The position numbers and the translations under genes are program-made. The notes beneath the pieces are model-generated. The model was not told the DNA's origin. It made no database searches and saw only the letters and a list, made by a program, of their open reading frames with translations. A stretch of DNA of 64,000 bases from Erythrocercus mccallii (Eukaryota > Chordata > Aves > Passeriformes > Dicruridae), in NCBI GenBank assembly GCA_013397435.1, contig VZRG01000030.1, positions 763,477-827,476 on the forward strand, written 5' to 3'. Of the stretch, positions 12,990 through 24,625 are shown piece after piece; the first letter of the stretch is position 1, and each line of letters opens with the position of its first letter.

Positions 12990-14448
12990 TTTCATGGCTA
13001 TGACATTAACGGAAGAATAAACACAGTATTGTCAGCTGATTTATCTATTTATTTAAGAAAAGTCCATGCATTAATTAGAAAATCATTAATATCATCTGGT
13101 CTCAGAGCTTTCTAACTGTTTATAATTCTTAAAAATATGCATACATTCTTTAAAAAAAAAGAAATGGAAATATGGTTGGTTTTGCTGTTCAGTGTGATTT
13201 GTGATTTTCCTTTGTTACAGGTTATGGCAGCAAACTGAAATAGAAGGCGTTCTGAACTCAAAAGGGAACTAAAATTCCAGCAATTCAAAGTTCTTCTGGT
13301 GTCTGGTGTGTCAGAGACTTCAGTCTACCTTGTCTAGGGCTTGATATTTTGGTTATAGTTATATGATTAAAACCCTTTTAGTGTTTATGGCATAGAATGA
13401 GAGTTTAGCAGAAATGCCTACCACCGTCTGTCTACATCTTTCACAGTCCCTGGTGTTGGAGTATTTTATGAATTTATTTCCCTCCAGCCCAACCACACAG
13501 GATTTTGGCTATTGCAGCATATCTATTGTATTGGAGTACTGTTCTTTCCTTATGAGTATCAGCCTGGGTCATAAATGGGAGTCACTTCGTTTTAGTGCAG
13601 ATGTGGAAAAAGTAGGGAGGTTTTATCCTTGGTATTTGGTTTTACTCCTTTGACAGGACAGATCTTTCTGGTTTAAGCTGTTTTCCAAATAGTTGGGATT
13701 CATTAACCTGTAGAGCTGTCTTTTGTGCTGGTGCCTTACCAGTCTCTAGAGCAAAAGGGATTGGATTTGACTAGACATTTAGCTTTTTTGACAGCTGTGA
13801 CTAGTGGAGCTGAATCCCCCTGTAGGTAACATCTTCTGCTGGTTTTATTAGTCAGAGCTGGTTCCAGCTCACTTTAGCACACTGTTCTTGCTCACTCTGC
13901 TCTCTGTTCTGCACACTTGCCACAACCATTTAATTCTGTATGAGGCACATTCTTCCTGCAGTTCCATACTGTATTTTCATAGGTTTTGCTGCCTGCACCA
14001 ACTGAAAACTATAAAAACCATAAAGTGCTTCAAAACAAGTAGATGTCAAAAAGAAATCTCTCTTCTAAGTATCCCCCTTGCTGCTGGCAACTCTTATTTG
14101 CAGTTACAAAGTAGATAATTTAAACTTTGTCTGGATATCTCCCACATTTCTAAGTTACCTCCTTCCTGTTGGAGCTGTAACTTTTGCTGGTCTGTTTTTC
14201 CACTCAGGGTATTTTGTCACATTACGCCTATTAATATATCTTGTCGAGTAATTACTCAGGGCCAAGGCACCTGGCAGAGGCCTGCTGCTGTCAGTGCCTA
14301 TGTCCCAGCTGACTGGCACTTAGTTACAGAGGTTGCACAGGGCCAAACTGCTCTGTCTGAATTGGGGTCCTTGCTTATCAGGGTTTGGGAATGTATTGCA
14401 AGATATTGTAAGCTTCCCCTTGAGGCTCCCACCCAATTGTTGGCTTGA

Positions 14449-14525
14449 TTTTTTTTTTGGTGGTGGGGGGGTTGTTTGATTTTTTTTTTTACTTTGGCTT
14501 TGGCTGGTTGTTTTGGGTTTTTTTA
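14449..14525. repeat. T/G-rich low-complexity tract
   Basis: On the plus strand this stretch is nearly devoid of C and combines two T9-T11 runs, a G7 run (within 14461-14473) and TTTGG-like words. It is a strand-asymmetric low-complexity patch. There are too few G runs for a confident quadruplex. Confidence 0.75.
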
Positions 14526-17500
14526 AAGAGACAATAAGAGGATGGCAATTACTCAGATCTTGTCATGATGTTCAGAGAGGAATCAGACTTCAACCTGAGA
14601 ATGGGGTATTTGGGTGCAAAGTTATCTGTCCTGTGGTGTGGAAAACACCATTGTTGGGAGTGAACATACAGACTGATGTCAAGAGTCTTGTGACTCTATA
14701 ATACAACACTTTTGATTTTCTGATGCGTTACATAATGCAAATCCAAAAGGATTCTCTTGATGTCATTTCTGAGGGGTCACTATTAGGTGCTGATTTTAAA
14801 AGCAGTTGTGTTTTGACAACTTAGAGATAAATCCTATGTTTACAGAAGTGATGGCTTTACACAGAGCAGTGCAAATTATTTTAATGTACAGCAAACCTTA
14901 GTTGTTATTATAATCAGGTTGCAAGACATTTGATGTATAACTCCAGTCCTCCATTTACACCACAGCATATAAAGTTGTTCTCATGTGTGTGCATATTTAT
15001 ACTTCTAAATACACATGCACCCAAACTGTACATACAGGTATATTTATATGCACACCAAACCTTTATTTTATACATACAAGTATATATGAAAATGTATACA
15101 CATAAGCAGATGGATGTAAATCTATGACCTCTAGTGGCATACAAAAAAGAATTACAAATTGGATAGGGGATAAATACAATTTTGTTGTTGTTGTTGTTAT
15201 TTTGTCTGGAATGGGTTACATACCCTGTGAATGGAGCTAAAGAAAAACATAATTAGTTGCAGAGAAAGGAAATGGTTTTGATGTTTATGAATCACTACTG
15301 TCAAATTTGTACAAGTATAATAAAATAGACAGGGTATATATACACAGCAGCCCCCTTCATGTTTAAAACATTCTAGAGAGCTTAACAAGTGATAACCTAA
15401 GATAAAGCTGCTGTTGGGTCAAAGCATGAATTAAACAAGTGTTGCCTTTAGTCTTGACATGAAAGCATTTACAGAGCCAATGCTCTAAATCTCTGCTGGC
15501 AGAATATTCAGAGGTAGAAAATGATAGAGCACTTAAGATGCACAGGCTCTTTCAGCTATGGATTTATAATGATATTTCTCTAGACCATTTGTAGAACACA
15601 AAACCTGACTTGGGCAGTAAGGAAGTAATATCTCAGCTGGATATGTAGGGCCTGGAAATTAGATGTGCAGCTGGAATTTTAAGAGCTAATGAAAGCCTGA
15701 GAACAGTTCACTTTCTGAGGGACAGACAGAAACAGACAGAACCTTCCCTGCCATTTGCTACTTTCTTAAATTCATGTGACTCAAGGCTTTTTCTGGCTCA
15801 TACTTTGCAGGTACACTTCACGATTATGCAACTGCCAGGCTGAAAGCTCCTCAATGGGTATCATTGATGCAATGGTTCAGTCACAGTTTGTTCAAAAAAC
15901 AACTTCCTTCTATACTTAGTGACTCAGCCCAAAGCAGGGGAGGGGGGAATTTCCCTGTGTCCAGTCAGAGAATGTGGCTGAGCAGTTTATTATGTTGCTG
16001 TCATCGTGTGGATGGACACATGTTAGCCAAGATTTAGAAAACTGGAAAGATCTGGGTGGATACCCCTTCCTAAACAGCATCAAAAATCTGAAGGATGGTT
16101 GTGGCTTGTAGTTGTTTCTTGACTGATCCCAAAAAATCAATCCAGCTCTCTGGTGTGGGCCTTACTCTGTTATAACCTTGGTCTTACATTATATTAGAAT
16201 GAAATATTTGTCTCTTCTTGAACCTCAAATGAGCTTTTAAATAAATTGCATTCATTTTTAAAAACTCTGTTTCATGTGTAAAAACACTCCAGAAAAACCA
16301 GAGTGGATATCAACAAAGAGGAAAGCACTCTGGGAGTGCTTAGAATTAGCCAAGACTCAGGTCCCAGACAGAAGCTTTTCACCATTACAAATTTTTCGTC
16401 TAAAGTGTAGAGCTATAGACTAAATTGTCCTTAACCCAAATTTGATTTTTTAAACAATGTGTTTCAGGATCATTCCAATAAAGCGTGAAAGTGGATGACT
16501 TTGAAAGAAAGTAGACCCTAACTGCTTAACTCCACGCTTGCTATCCAAATCCCCATGGTTGCCCACACCCTGTCAGCATCTTGACTTTTGTTTTCCTTTC
16601 TGTAAGCTCTATAAATGCCCAGGATTCTGTATTCCTGACTGCACATGAAACCTCTTTCTCTCCATCTGAATCTAATGAGATTCTAAAAACTATGTGAACA
16701 AACACTTGTCATAGAGTACACCTTGCCCATAAGGACAGGATCAGACACCAAACAAAACTGTATACAAGCGCCTGTATTTCCTATGAGATGCTGCTGGTTA
16801 GGAAGGGGCATGCACGGGGTCTGTGCCCTCAGCATCCTGCCAAAGATCAAGCACATGATTCCATGCTGTGCAAGGGGCCCTAACCTTGGCAGGACAGGCT
16901 AACCTAAGCACAAGGTCTCTCCCCTGGGTTTACTGTACCAGCACAGAAAAATGCAGTATGAGAGACCAACAAAATCAGAAGAGGGCTCAAGCAGTAAGGG
17001 CACTCACCTTCACTCTTGGAGATGTTGGGAGTTCAGGCCCTCTCACACAAAAGACAACCTGTGGACAAAAAATTGAGCTTTACAAGTCTGTTCCTTTGTG
17101 TAGATCCCATTTATATCCCCAAGATCTATGTAAGGGCTGACAGTACCTTTACTCAATGCACCACTTCATTTTATCTTTATAAATGGCTTTGAGTTTACCT
17201 GAAGAGCAGGTGCTTCCTAAGGATCGGTAGCTGATGGCAGTAACTCATTAGCACTGCAGATGAAGGGGCTGCACCACACACCTCCTGCAAGGAGATCACT
17301 TCTCCATGGTGTAGAGCCAACCACTCCCATGCTGCCCAGTATCACTAGATGTAAAAACTGCTTAAAAGGCTGCTGCTAATATGTACTGGAGGTTAATTGC
17401 AGGAGTCAGGAAAGCTGATGTTTGTCTGAAAACAAACACAATATATGTTTGTAGTGGGAAGTTGTAAACAAGGAGGCATGCTGGGTAGGTAGCCTCAAGC

Positions 17501-20500
17501 TAGCAGAATTTTTTTAAAATCTTGAGACGTCTTTACATTATTTATAGGCTGGAGAAGATTCATTGTTTGTGAAACAACAGGAAGCCTTTGTGCTACATCT
17601 ATCGACAAACTGAAACCTTCTTGGAGTGAAATTTGCTTTGATATCCTGTAGAGATTTCCTCCTAAATTCTAAGTTTCTTAAATATGCTGCTCTCAAGACT
17701 GCTCCTCTCACAAGCACATTCTCTTGCTAGGCTTCATGTGGTGCATGCAACATTTCACAGTGAACCAAACCCCATGTGGCGGGAAAGAATTATCAAGGGT
17801 GCATAGTTTTTTAAAAGAAAAAATTAGCAAAACATTGATTCTTGTTAACTCAAATAAAAGCAAATTTCATTAAAGCGCTAGCAAAGAGTGAAAAAACTGT
17901 TATGTACACATAAGTTGGTGTGCTCTCTGCAGAATCCAGCATAAGCTAAAATGCTACTTTCATAATATTATCAGAAAGCAGGGAACAAAGCAAGAAAGAG
18001 TACTGAAAGACTAATTCCTCCCCCAGGAAAACAAGACAAAACACTGTATCCTAAGAGAATAGTCTGTACTCACTGTGATCCTTTATCCTTCGTGGCATTG
18101 CGAGAGCAGTCAGCAAAGGCTCAGTAGGCAACATTCCATTGCATGTAGCTCTTCTGTAGTCCAAGATAGCACACCAGAGATTAATACAGCCCATCTCAGA
18201 CTCAAAACTGGGTTTTCATTTTATTTATTGTGATTTATTGAACTGCAGTAGCCCCTAGAGGCTCTTAGTAGGAGTGCTGTGCCATTGTGCTCCATGTGCT
18301 AACAGGAAAGGACAATGACAGAACACTTGGGCACTCACTTGGACTTCACTGGCGTCTGGCACAAGTTCAGAAGTCTTCTGTACTTCCTTTCCAGACATCA
18401 GCTTTGTGTCCTTTTTGTATGAATCACTGAATGAGGTATTCTGATAAAGACCCTCAAAGTTGGTGGCATTACTAGTACAAACAGCTTGCTGTTTGCACCA
18501 ACTCATCCTCACCTGCTGCAAACAAAAACTCCTTTGCCAGAGAGAAACAATGACCCTGCCATGTTGTAGATGGGCTTTACAGCAGAGACCTTCTGTTAGC
18601 CAGTCCCAAGAGCTAAGGGAAAACAACAACAGCAACAAAAAAGATAAGAAGGCAAAGCTAGCAGTACAGCTGTCAGAAAAGCACTGGGATAGTCAAACAG
18701 GAGCTTCAGTCATTCCCTCTGGGCTGGGAAGAGAGATATCTTGTCCTATAGATCTGTTAAGAGAAAAGTAATTAAAAACTAAGAAAAAAATAAAAGGAGA
18801 TGAGCAGCAGTAACCCCTTTAGAACAGAGGTTTTAAATTGATAGATTGATTTTTCTTTATGTGGGGAATAATATGTTTTTCTTTTTTTGGAGGGGGGCTG
18901 CTGGTGTTTCTTTTTTGCTTTGCCTAAGTCTTGAAGCTATAGAATTGCTCAAGAGAGGATCTTCACTACTAAATAGGCTTTATACAATATGAAAATACCA
19001 CTACATACTGCAGGGTCAGGCAAAGGATATGACAGTAATGCTGGATCCCTGTCCATTAAATATATCTGAAAACAGCCTCTGGTACAACTGGCACTGGCTA
19101 AAAGGCAGTTTAACTTTCTCAGCACATTGTTGAGTCCTAAATCCGCTTTGAGCACTGTAAATGGCTCTTCCCTCCATGGCATCCTGATGTGTTTTATATA
19201 AGTATCATTTCTTTTTATACTAGGTTTATTTGAAGGATGTTATATAGTTTAGAAAACTTTCCAAAGCTCATTAAAGTCTTGCAAAATAGGTATATATACT
19301 TTAAATTATGTTCAATGCAATCATTGAAAGCAGTATTGCTTCTATCTCAGAGGTTCGTCCCATGGTGATTTTGCTGTAGTACATTTAAAATCCAGAGAAG
19401 GTCTGAAATTATAAAACAACACCACTCAGTTGGGAAAGGATGTGCATCACAAAATCACATGTCAAAAGAATAGCAAAGAAGTCTCTTATTTTCAGATGAT
19501 AATCTTCAAAAATAAGAATGGCCTGTAAAGGCAAGTTTTTCTGATGAATCTAGTTTGTCTGCAACAAGCAAGGAATTTTGGCAAGAATCATAATTTTCTC
19601 CATAAAGCAAAGACTGATCCTTTTAGCACATGGCTGTGTCCTGATTCAAATATATCCTAGTCACCTGCCAACATCATCTCTGTAGAGCTTTCCTCAGTGA
19701 CTTCTTTTATTGCAAGTCTTTGCCTATCAACACTTACTGAGCGGCTGGATGGAGCTCATACCTCAAGATACTCAGTTATGGCAATTTAGTGCCAATTCCT
19801 CTGCTGCTGTGACATGAGGTCCTCAGAGGGAGAAGCAGAAGGCACCTCTTTGCATGTGTTTTTCTCAGTAGGAGGCCAAGACTGGTTCTGCTCCTCGAAG
19901 ATAAATACTCAAAGAAGAGGACATGACAAACAGGAAAATCAGCAGGAAAAATCATCTAAGCACATCCATGGGAAGGTCATAGTTAATGAGTAGGAAGTGC
20001 AAAGGGCTTGAAGAGTAAAATCTGACTTAGCAGTGTTAGTGTGTCACTGCTGCAGACCTGGTATAGACACATAGGAGATTAAGGAGATAGAATATAATCC
20101 AACCACAACTACTTTTCTGTAGCTATTTTTTCTTTTCAGATAAGAATTCCAAATAAACTCACTTTTCAACATTTTAGCTCTCTAGTAGAGGCTCACGAGT
20201 GGAGGGGAGGCAGGAACCCCTGTCAGTTTGCTGGGGGCCAGACCACCCTGCTAGTTGTGGAAGGGAGCACACACACTGCCTGGCAAGGACGCTCCTTGCG
20301 TACATGTTGCACAAAGCCCCCTGTGTGCTCATGGACAAAATTTCATACCTTGAACCATAGGCTCAGCCAGGCATTTGTTCTTGCTGGGAATATGATTATT
20401 TAGCTTTTCTTTGGGTTTGATCTAAAGATCTAAAGGGGCTCAAGGCAGGAACGCTTATAGGTTTCACTTATATAAAAACTGGGACAGAATATAAAATCAC

Positions 20501-22662
20501 ACAGAAGGTAAACAGCACACATAAGAGTTTATCACATCAACATGTGAAATGAGTGGTATTAATAGCATGCCTAATATTTTTGTTAACTCAGAAAAGATGC
20601 CCCGGGGTAGTATTACTGTTGACAGCAGTGCATTGTTATGTAGATGAAACTTTTAGCCAGAAAGTGGAGTGGTACTGTTCATACTACATTTTTGTCAAGC
20701 AAAAACAAATCTAGCTTTGCTTTTAGCTTCTCTATAGGACTAACATTTTCTATCCATAAGATCCAGAACAATTGTGGCTACCCTTCTGCCAGGTATGACC
20801 AATCCAAATTTAGCGAGAGCAATTGCAACATACTTAGAGATGTAGGGATGACCTAAGGATGAAACCTCTCTGAATCCATTCTCATCTGCCTGCCACAGTA
20901 GGACATAGAACTTGACATAGTTTTTGCACATAAACTGAGCAAATCCTAAATACTACCGTTGTATCCCCACCACTACACTAGTGCCTCTACTAAACTCCTT
21001 AAATATAGTCCTTTCAGAGAAATGCTGTCAATAGGAGCAGAAACCATTTCCTGTGGTGTGTACTTAGAACTAGCCCGGAGCTAACTAAAATATCTCTAGC
21101 ACCTGGTGAGCACTTAGGACCTGCATAATTTCCAGCTCAGAGAAATTCACAGAGCTCCAAGACTGTGCCAACTGATTTGGTGGGCCACTGCAACTTGAAG
21201 TTGAGAGCAGCCTGCAGTATGTAATATAATTATGTGTTTTCCTTGGGGAGTTTAAATTTTCCTTCAGCCCAGGCTCTGTAGCTAGTTTGCACAATGCAAT
21301 TAGCAGAATTGGTTGCTGCAATTGGAGTTTGCAATAGTGCTTCAGTCAGGATATGTGAGGTACAATCAAATCTAATTCACTTTTTCCTGACTGTATGGAC
21401 TCCTCAATGCTAGTGCAAGTAAAGGATTGTAAAAATCCATATTTTTGTCACCCCAGTAAAAGCTCTGCCTATGAATACATACACAAAGCACTCCAGGCGT
21501 AAAAAGAGCAGCCATTGTACATGGTCACTTCTAGAAAAGCACTTGACTTCACAGAGTGAGAGAATGCAACATGGGACAGTTGTGAATTATCTTCTGTGAC
21601 AAAGGAGTGGGTGTAATCCTTAGAGAGAAGTTCTGCCATTTTAATCACAGCAGTGAAGTGGCAGGGCTCTGTGTGTAGGCAAGCGATAAAATAAATTTTG
21701 AGATCCTGTTCTGAGCTATCATATTCCTTCCTATGTTCTCACTTTATACTTCTTTTTGCAGTCCTTCATGGATTAGGATGAGTTATAACATAATGTTTAC
21801 TTAGATGAAGGCAGAACTTGCAGGCAGAGCATGCAGAGAAGTTTGTGTAGTTTGGGTGGGTGCTCTGTAGCTCAGATCCACTCCTTCACTTCTGTCTGTA
21901 AATAGCAAAAAACATTTGTTATTCAGTTTTCAAAGACAGCATAATATATTGGTCTATCACACTGTAAGTTGGCTGTCAATAGGAACTTCTGAAACAGCTC
22001 ACCCCTTCATGGCTGGAAAATACTAAGTAGCAACTGCCAAAATGTAAATACTTGTCTTTTGTGTTTTTCAGGAAACAAGAAAGAACAAAATTCAAACATT
22101 GCCTTTTCCAATAGAGATTCTTGTATGTGCTGACACTTATAAACTTTTTGAATATTGCCACCTTCTAACTTCATTCACTATATCACCATTAACTTTGTGC
22201 TCTGAATAGCATCGTTAAATCATTGTGAACACTGTAGTTAAATTATTAATGTTGCCTTGGTTGCTAATCCAGAGCTGACTGCTTGTTACTTTGGATTGTG
22301 TGGCTGGCTACAGCTCATTGCCTTTTGTCCCTGTCTTCCCATGATACCATCTCTAACCAATTACCTAGTCTGATGCTTTCTTCTTATTCTTGCTAGCTTT
22401 TCCTTTGGCATCACAGCAATAGTGCTAATAAAACCTGGATTGGATCTGGAATAGGGAGGCTACATTCTTATGCATGGAGCAAGCCCACCTCAGTCTGGAG
22501 CACAGTAGGCTTCCCTGCTTTGCCATGTCAGACCTTGGCTGAGACACTGAAATGGACTAATTAATACCATTTCTGTTACTGTCACCTACACCCAGGGAGG
22601 TAAACTCATACCACATGGCTGAGGTCATGCTATCAACAATTCCTTGTACCCATGCAGGTCCT

Positions 22663-22679
22663 CTGGATTTGAACCAGCA
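22663..22679 (-). repeat. tRNA-like T-arm with perfect pol III B-box
   Basis: Read on the minus strand, 22665-22675 is GGTTCAAATCC, a perfect match to the RNA polymerase III internal B-box consensus GGTTCRAANCC. It sits in a potential tRNA T-arm: CTGG, a seven-base loop, then CCAG, four perfect pairs. About 35-40 bases upstream on the same strand is TAGCTCTAGG, loosely like an A-box. No intact cloverleaf is present, so this is at best a remnant of a tRNA-derived SINE or tRNA pseudogene. It could also be coincidence. Confidence 0.35.
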
Positions 22680-23004
22680 ACCCACAACTGGGTCTATAGC
22701 CTGCAGAAATTCCTAGAGCTATCTAAAGACTTTGCCATGGATTGTTTCAGCAGCATCCAAAATAAGTCAAACCAGTGGAAGGGTCCAGCTGGGAACTGAA
22801 TTTTTTCTGGTTGACTATTCTGCATTTCAATAATTCTAGTTCCCAGTTAGAAGAAAAAACATTCCTAAAATAACCATTTCCTACAATTGCCAATTTGTAA
22901 AAAAAAAAAAAGTCAGCAATGGAACATTTTAAAGTATTTTCCTCTAATTGTTTAGTTTTGGTTTTTTATGACATTCAGTGTTGTAATTTTACATTTTTAG
23001 TATA

Positions 23005-23105
23005 CCTAATATTATACACATATATTATATATATATTATACACATTATATAATTATACACATATAATTATATAATTATGTTATAATTATTATATATTATT
23101 ATTGT
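23005..23105. repeat. AT-rich low-complexity block
   Basis: About 100 bases consist almost only of A and T, with repeated ATTATACACATATA-like and ATAATTAT words in both orientations. It is a degenerate AT microsatellite with strong self-complementarity, capable of cruciform-like structure. No gene is implied. Confidence 0.85.
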
Positions 23106-23465
23106 TTAATATACTTTAAATAGCCCATCAAAATTAATGCCCCAGCATTGTATTTTGAATTTTCTCTGTAAAAAGTAAAAAAAATAATTGAACTTCTGGA
23201 AAATACTCTGATTTATGTGAAACAGCATGTTTAATGGAGAGTTGGTATTCATCTACTGCTAGAGGCACTACTGTGATACATTTATTTGGCATATCATAAT
23301 ACACTTGGATGTTGGTTTTTTTAGAAATATCAGTTAGTGTCTTAGTTAACATTCAAAGGTTAACCTGACATACCCAGAGCATCAAAGGCTACTTACTATG
23401 TGAGCCTGGATCTTCTCTCTTTTCTATGGCATCCTCAGACTTGATTTGGCTGTTCTCCAGCTGTG

Positions 23466-24625
23466 CTGGGTCACAGGATCATAGAATGTTAAGGAGTTGG
23501 AATGGCCCCTAGAGGTTACCTAGTCCCAACACCCCTTCCATGGGCAGAAGCACCTTCCACTAGACCAGGTTGCTCAAGGCCCCATCCAATCTGGCTGTGA
23601 CGTCTGCCAGTGTAAGGGCATCCACAACCTCCCTGGCCAACCAGTTCCAGTGTCTAATCACCCCCACAATAAAGAATTTCTTTCTAATATCTAAGCTAAA
23701 TTTTCCCCCTTTCAGCTGGTACCCATTACTCCTTGTCCTTTTACTACAGTTCCTGAGGAAAAGCCCCTCTCCAGCTTCCCTGTAGGCCCCCTTCAGACAC
23801 TAGAAGGCTGCTATGAGGTCTCCATGCAACTTTCTTTTCTCCAGGCTGAAGAGCCCCAATGCTGAGATTAGCTCAGCTGGTTAGAGTATGGCACTAGTAG
23901 TGTCAAGGTTTTGGGCTTAAATCCTATACAGGCAATGCATGTGGGAGTTTGACTCAAAGGTCCATGTGGGTCCCTTTTAATTTAGAATATTTTGTGATTC
24001 TTTCTTAGCTTGTTGTTGTAGATGACATGCTCCAGTCCTCTTATCAACTTCATGGCCTCCTCTGGATTTGCTGCAGGTCCTTCTTATGTTGGTGGCACCA
24101 GAACTGTATGTAGTACTCCAGGTATGGTCTCACAAGAGCAGAGTAGAGGGACAGAATGGCCCTCTGGCCAAGTTGCTTTTGATGCAGCCAGGATGTAGTT
24201 GGCTTTCTGGGCTGTGAGCACACTGCTGGCTCATACTTTTCATAAACCATCACCAAGTTTTTCTTCTCAGGTCTGCTCTCGATCATTTCTCTGCCCACCT
24301 GTAGATGTGTCTGTGAATACACCAAGGACAGCAGGTAGGAACCTGCACGTCTCTTTGTTAAACTTCATGATGTTTCCAGTGGCCCATCTCTCAAGCATGT
24401 CCAGGTCCCTCTGGATAGCATCCCTTGTCTCCAGTGTGGCAACTGCACAACAGAACATGATGTCTTCAGCAAAGTTGCTGAGGATGCACTTGATCCTACT
24501 GTCCATGTCACCAAGAGAGATGCTGAACATTTCTGGCACCTGTACTGACCCCAAGGCACACCACTCATCCCTGGCCTCCACGTGGGCAAGGAGCTGTTGA
24601 CCACAACTCTGGATACCGTGGCTCA
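23466..24625 (-). mobile_element. CR1 LINE fragment with RT remnant, split by a SINE
   Basis: A 5'-truncated CR1 retrotransposon on the minus strand. Its 3' end lies at about 23466-23530, with the TCATAGAAT octamer-type terminus and the typical CR1 tail. Moving 5' (to higher coordinates), minus-strand frames show the C-terminal reverse-transcriptase region. First comes SALVRPYLEY near 24100-24140, then DAIQRDLDMLERWA and FAED near 24430-24500, where CR1 normally has FADD, then a frameshifted SGVPWGQ-like version of the SGVPQGS motif near 24550. Recognisable homology ends near 24625, and the sequence beyond does not match. The altered FADD motif, frameshifts and truncation make it inactive. 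It is interrupted at 23862-24006 by a tRNA-derived SINE in the opposite orientation, with roughly 7-10 CR1 bases apparently missing at the junction. Confidence 0.9.
23862..24006 (+). mobile_element. tRNA-Ile-derived SINE with CR1-like tail (TguSINE1-like)
   Basis: Positions 23862-23935 align without gaps along all 74 bases of vertebrate tRNA-Ile. The A-box at 23869-23880 (TAGCTCAGCTGG) is a perfect consensus match. The B-box at 23914-23924 (GGCTTAAATCC) has two mismatches, and the anticodon-loop region reads CTAGTAG. The acceptor stem no longer pairs, so it is not a working tRNA gene. A short spacer is followed at about 23965-24004 by a CR1-type 3' tail in plus orientation (GTGGGTCCC, then GAATATTTTGTGATTC). 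A tRNA-Ile head joined to a CR1 tail is the published design of the passerine SINE TguSINE1, which is thought to use CR1 enzymes for mobility. Here it sits inside an older CR1 copy of the opposite strand. A target-site duplication was not evident. Confidence 0.8.

Larger units (their letters stand above)
12988..23004. other. 10 kb of mostly unique DNA, no gene seen
   Basis: The small items I can point to are a T/G-rich tract near 14449-14525, a short (TTG)n run near 15183-15198, an A12-type homopolymer near 22899-22911, and a tRNA-like B-box site at 22663-22679 (listed separately). Open frames reach 127 codons (18255-18638 minus) without any recognisable domain. Confidence 0.5.

Noticed and set aside
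14449..14525. G-quadruplex candidate
   Set aside because: It has only one long G run plus a few GG pairs. The four clustered G-tracts needed are not present.
23862..23935. A functional tRNA-Ile gene
   Set aside because: The acceptor stem does not pair, the B-box has two mismatches and the anticodon position is changed. A CR1-like tail follows, so it is a SINE head.
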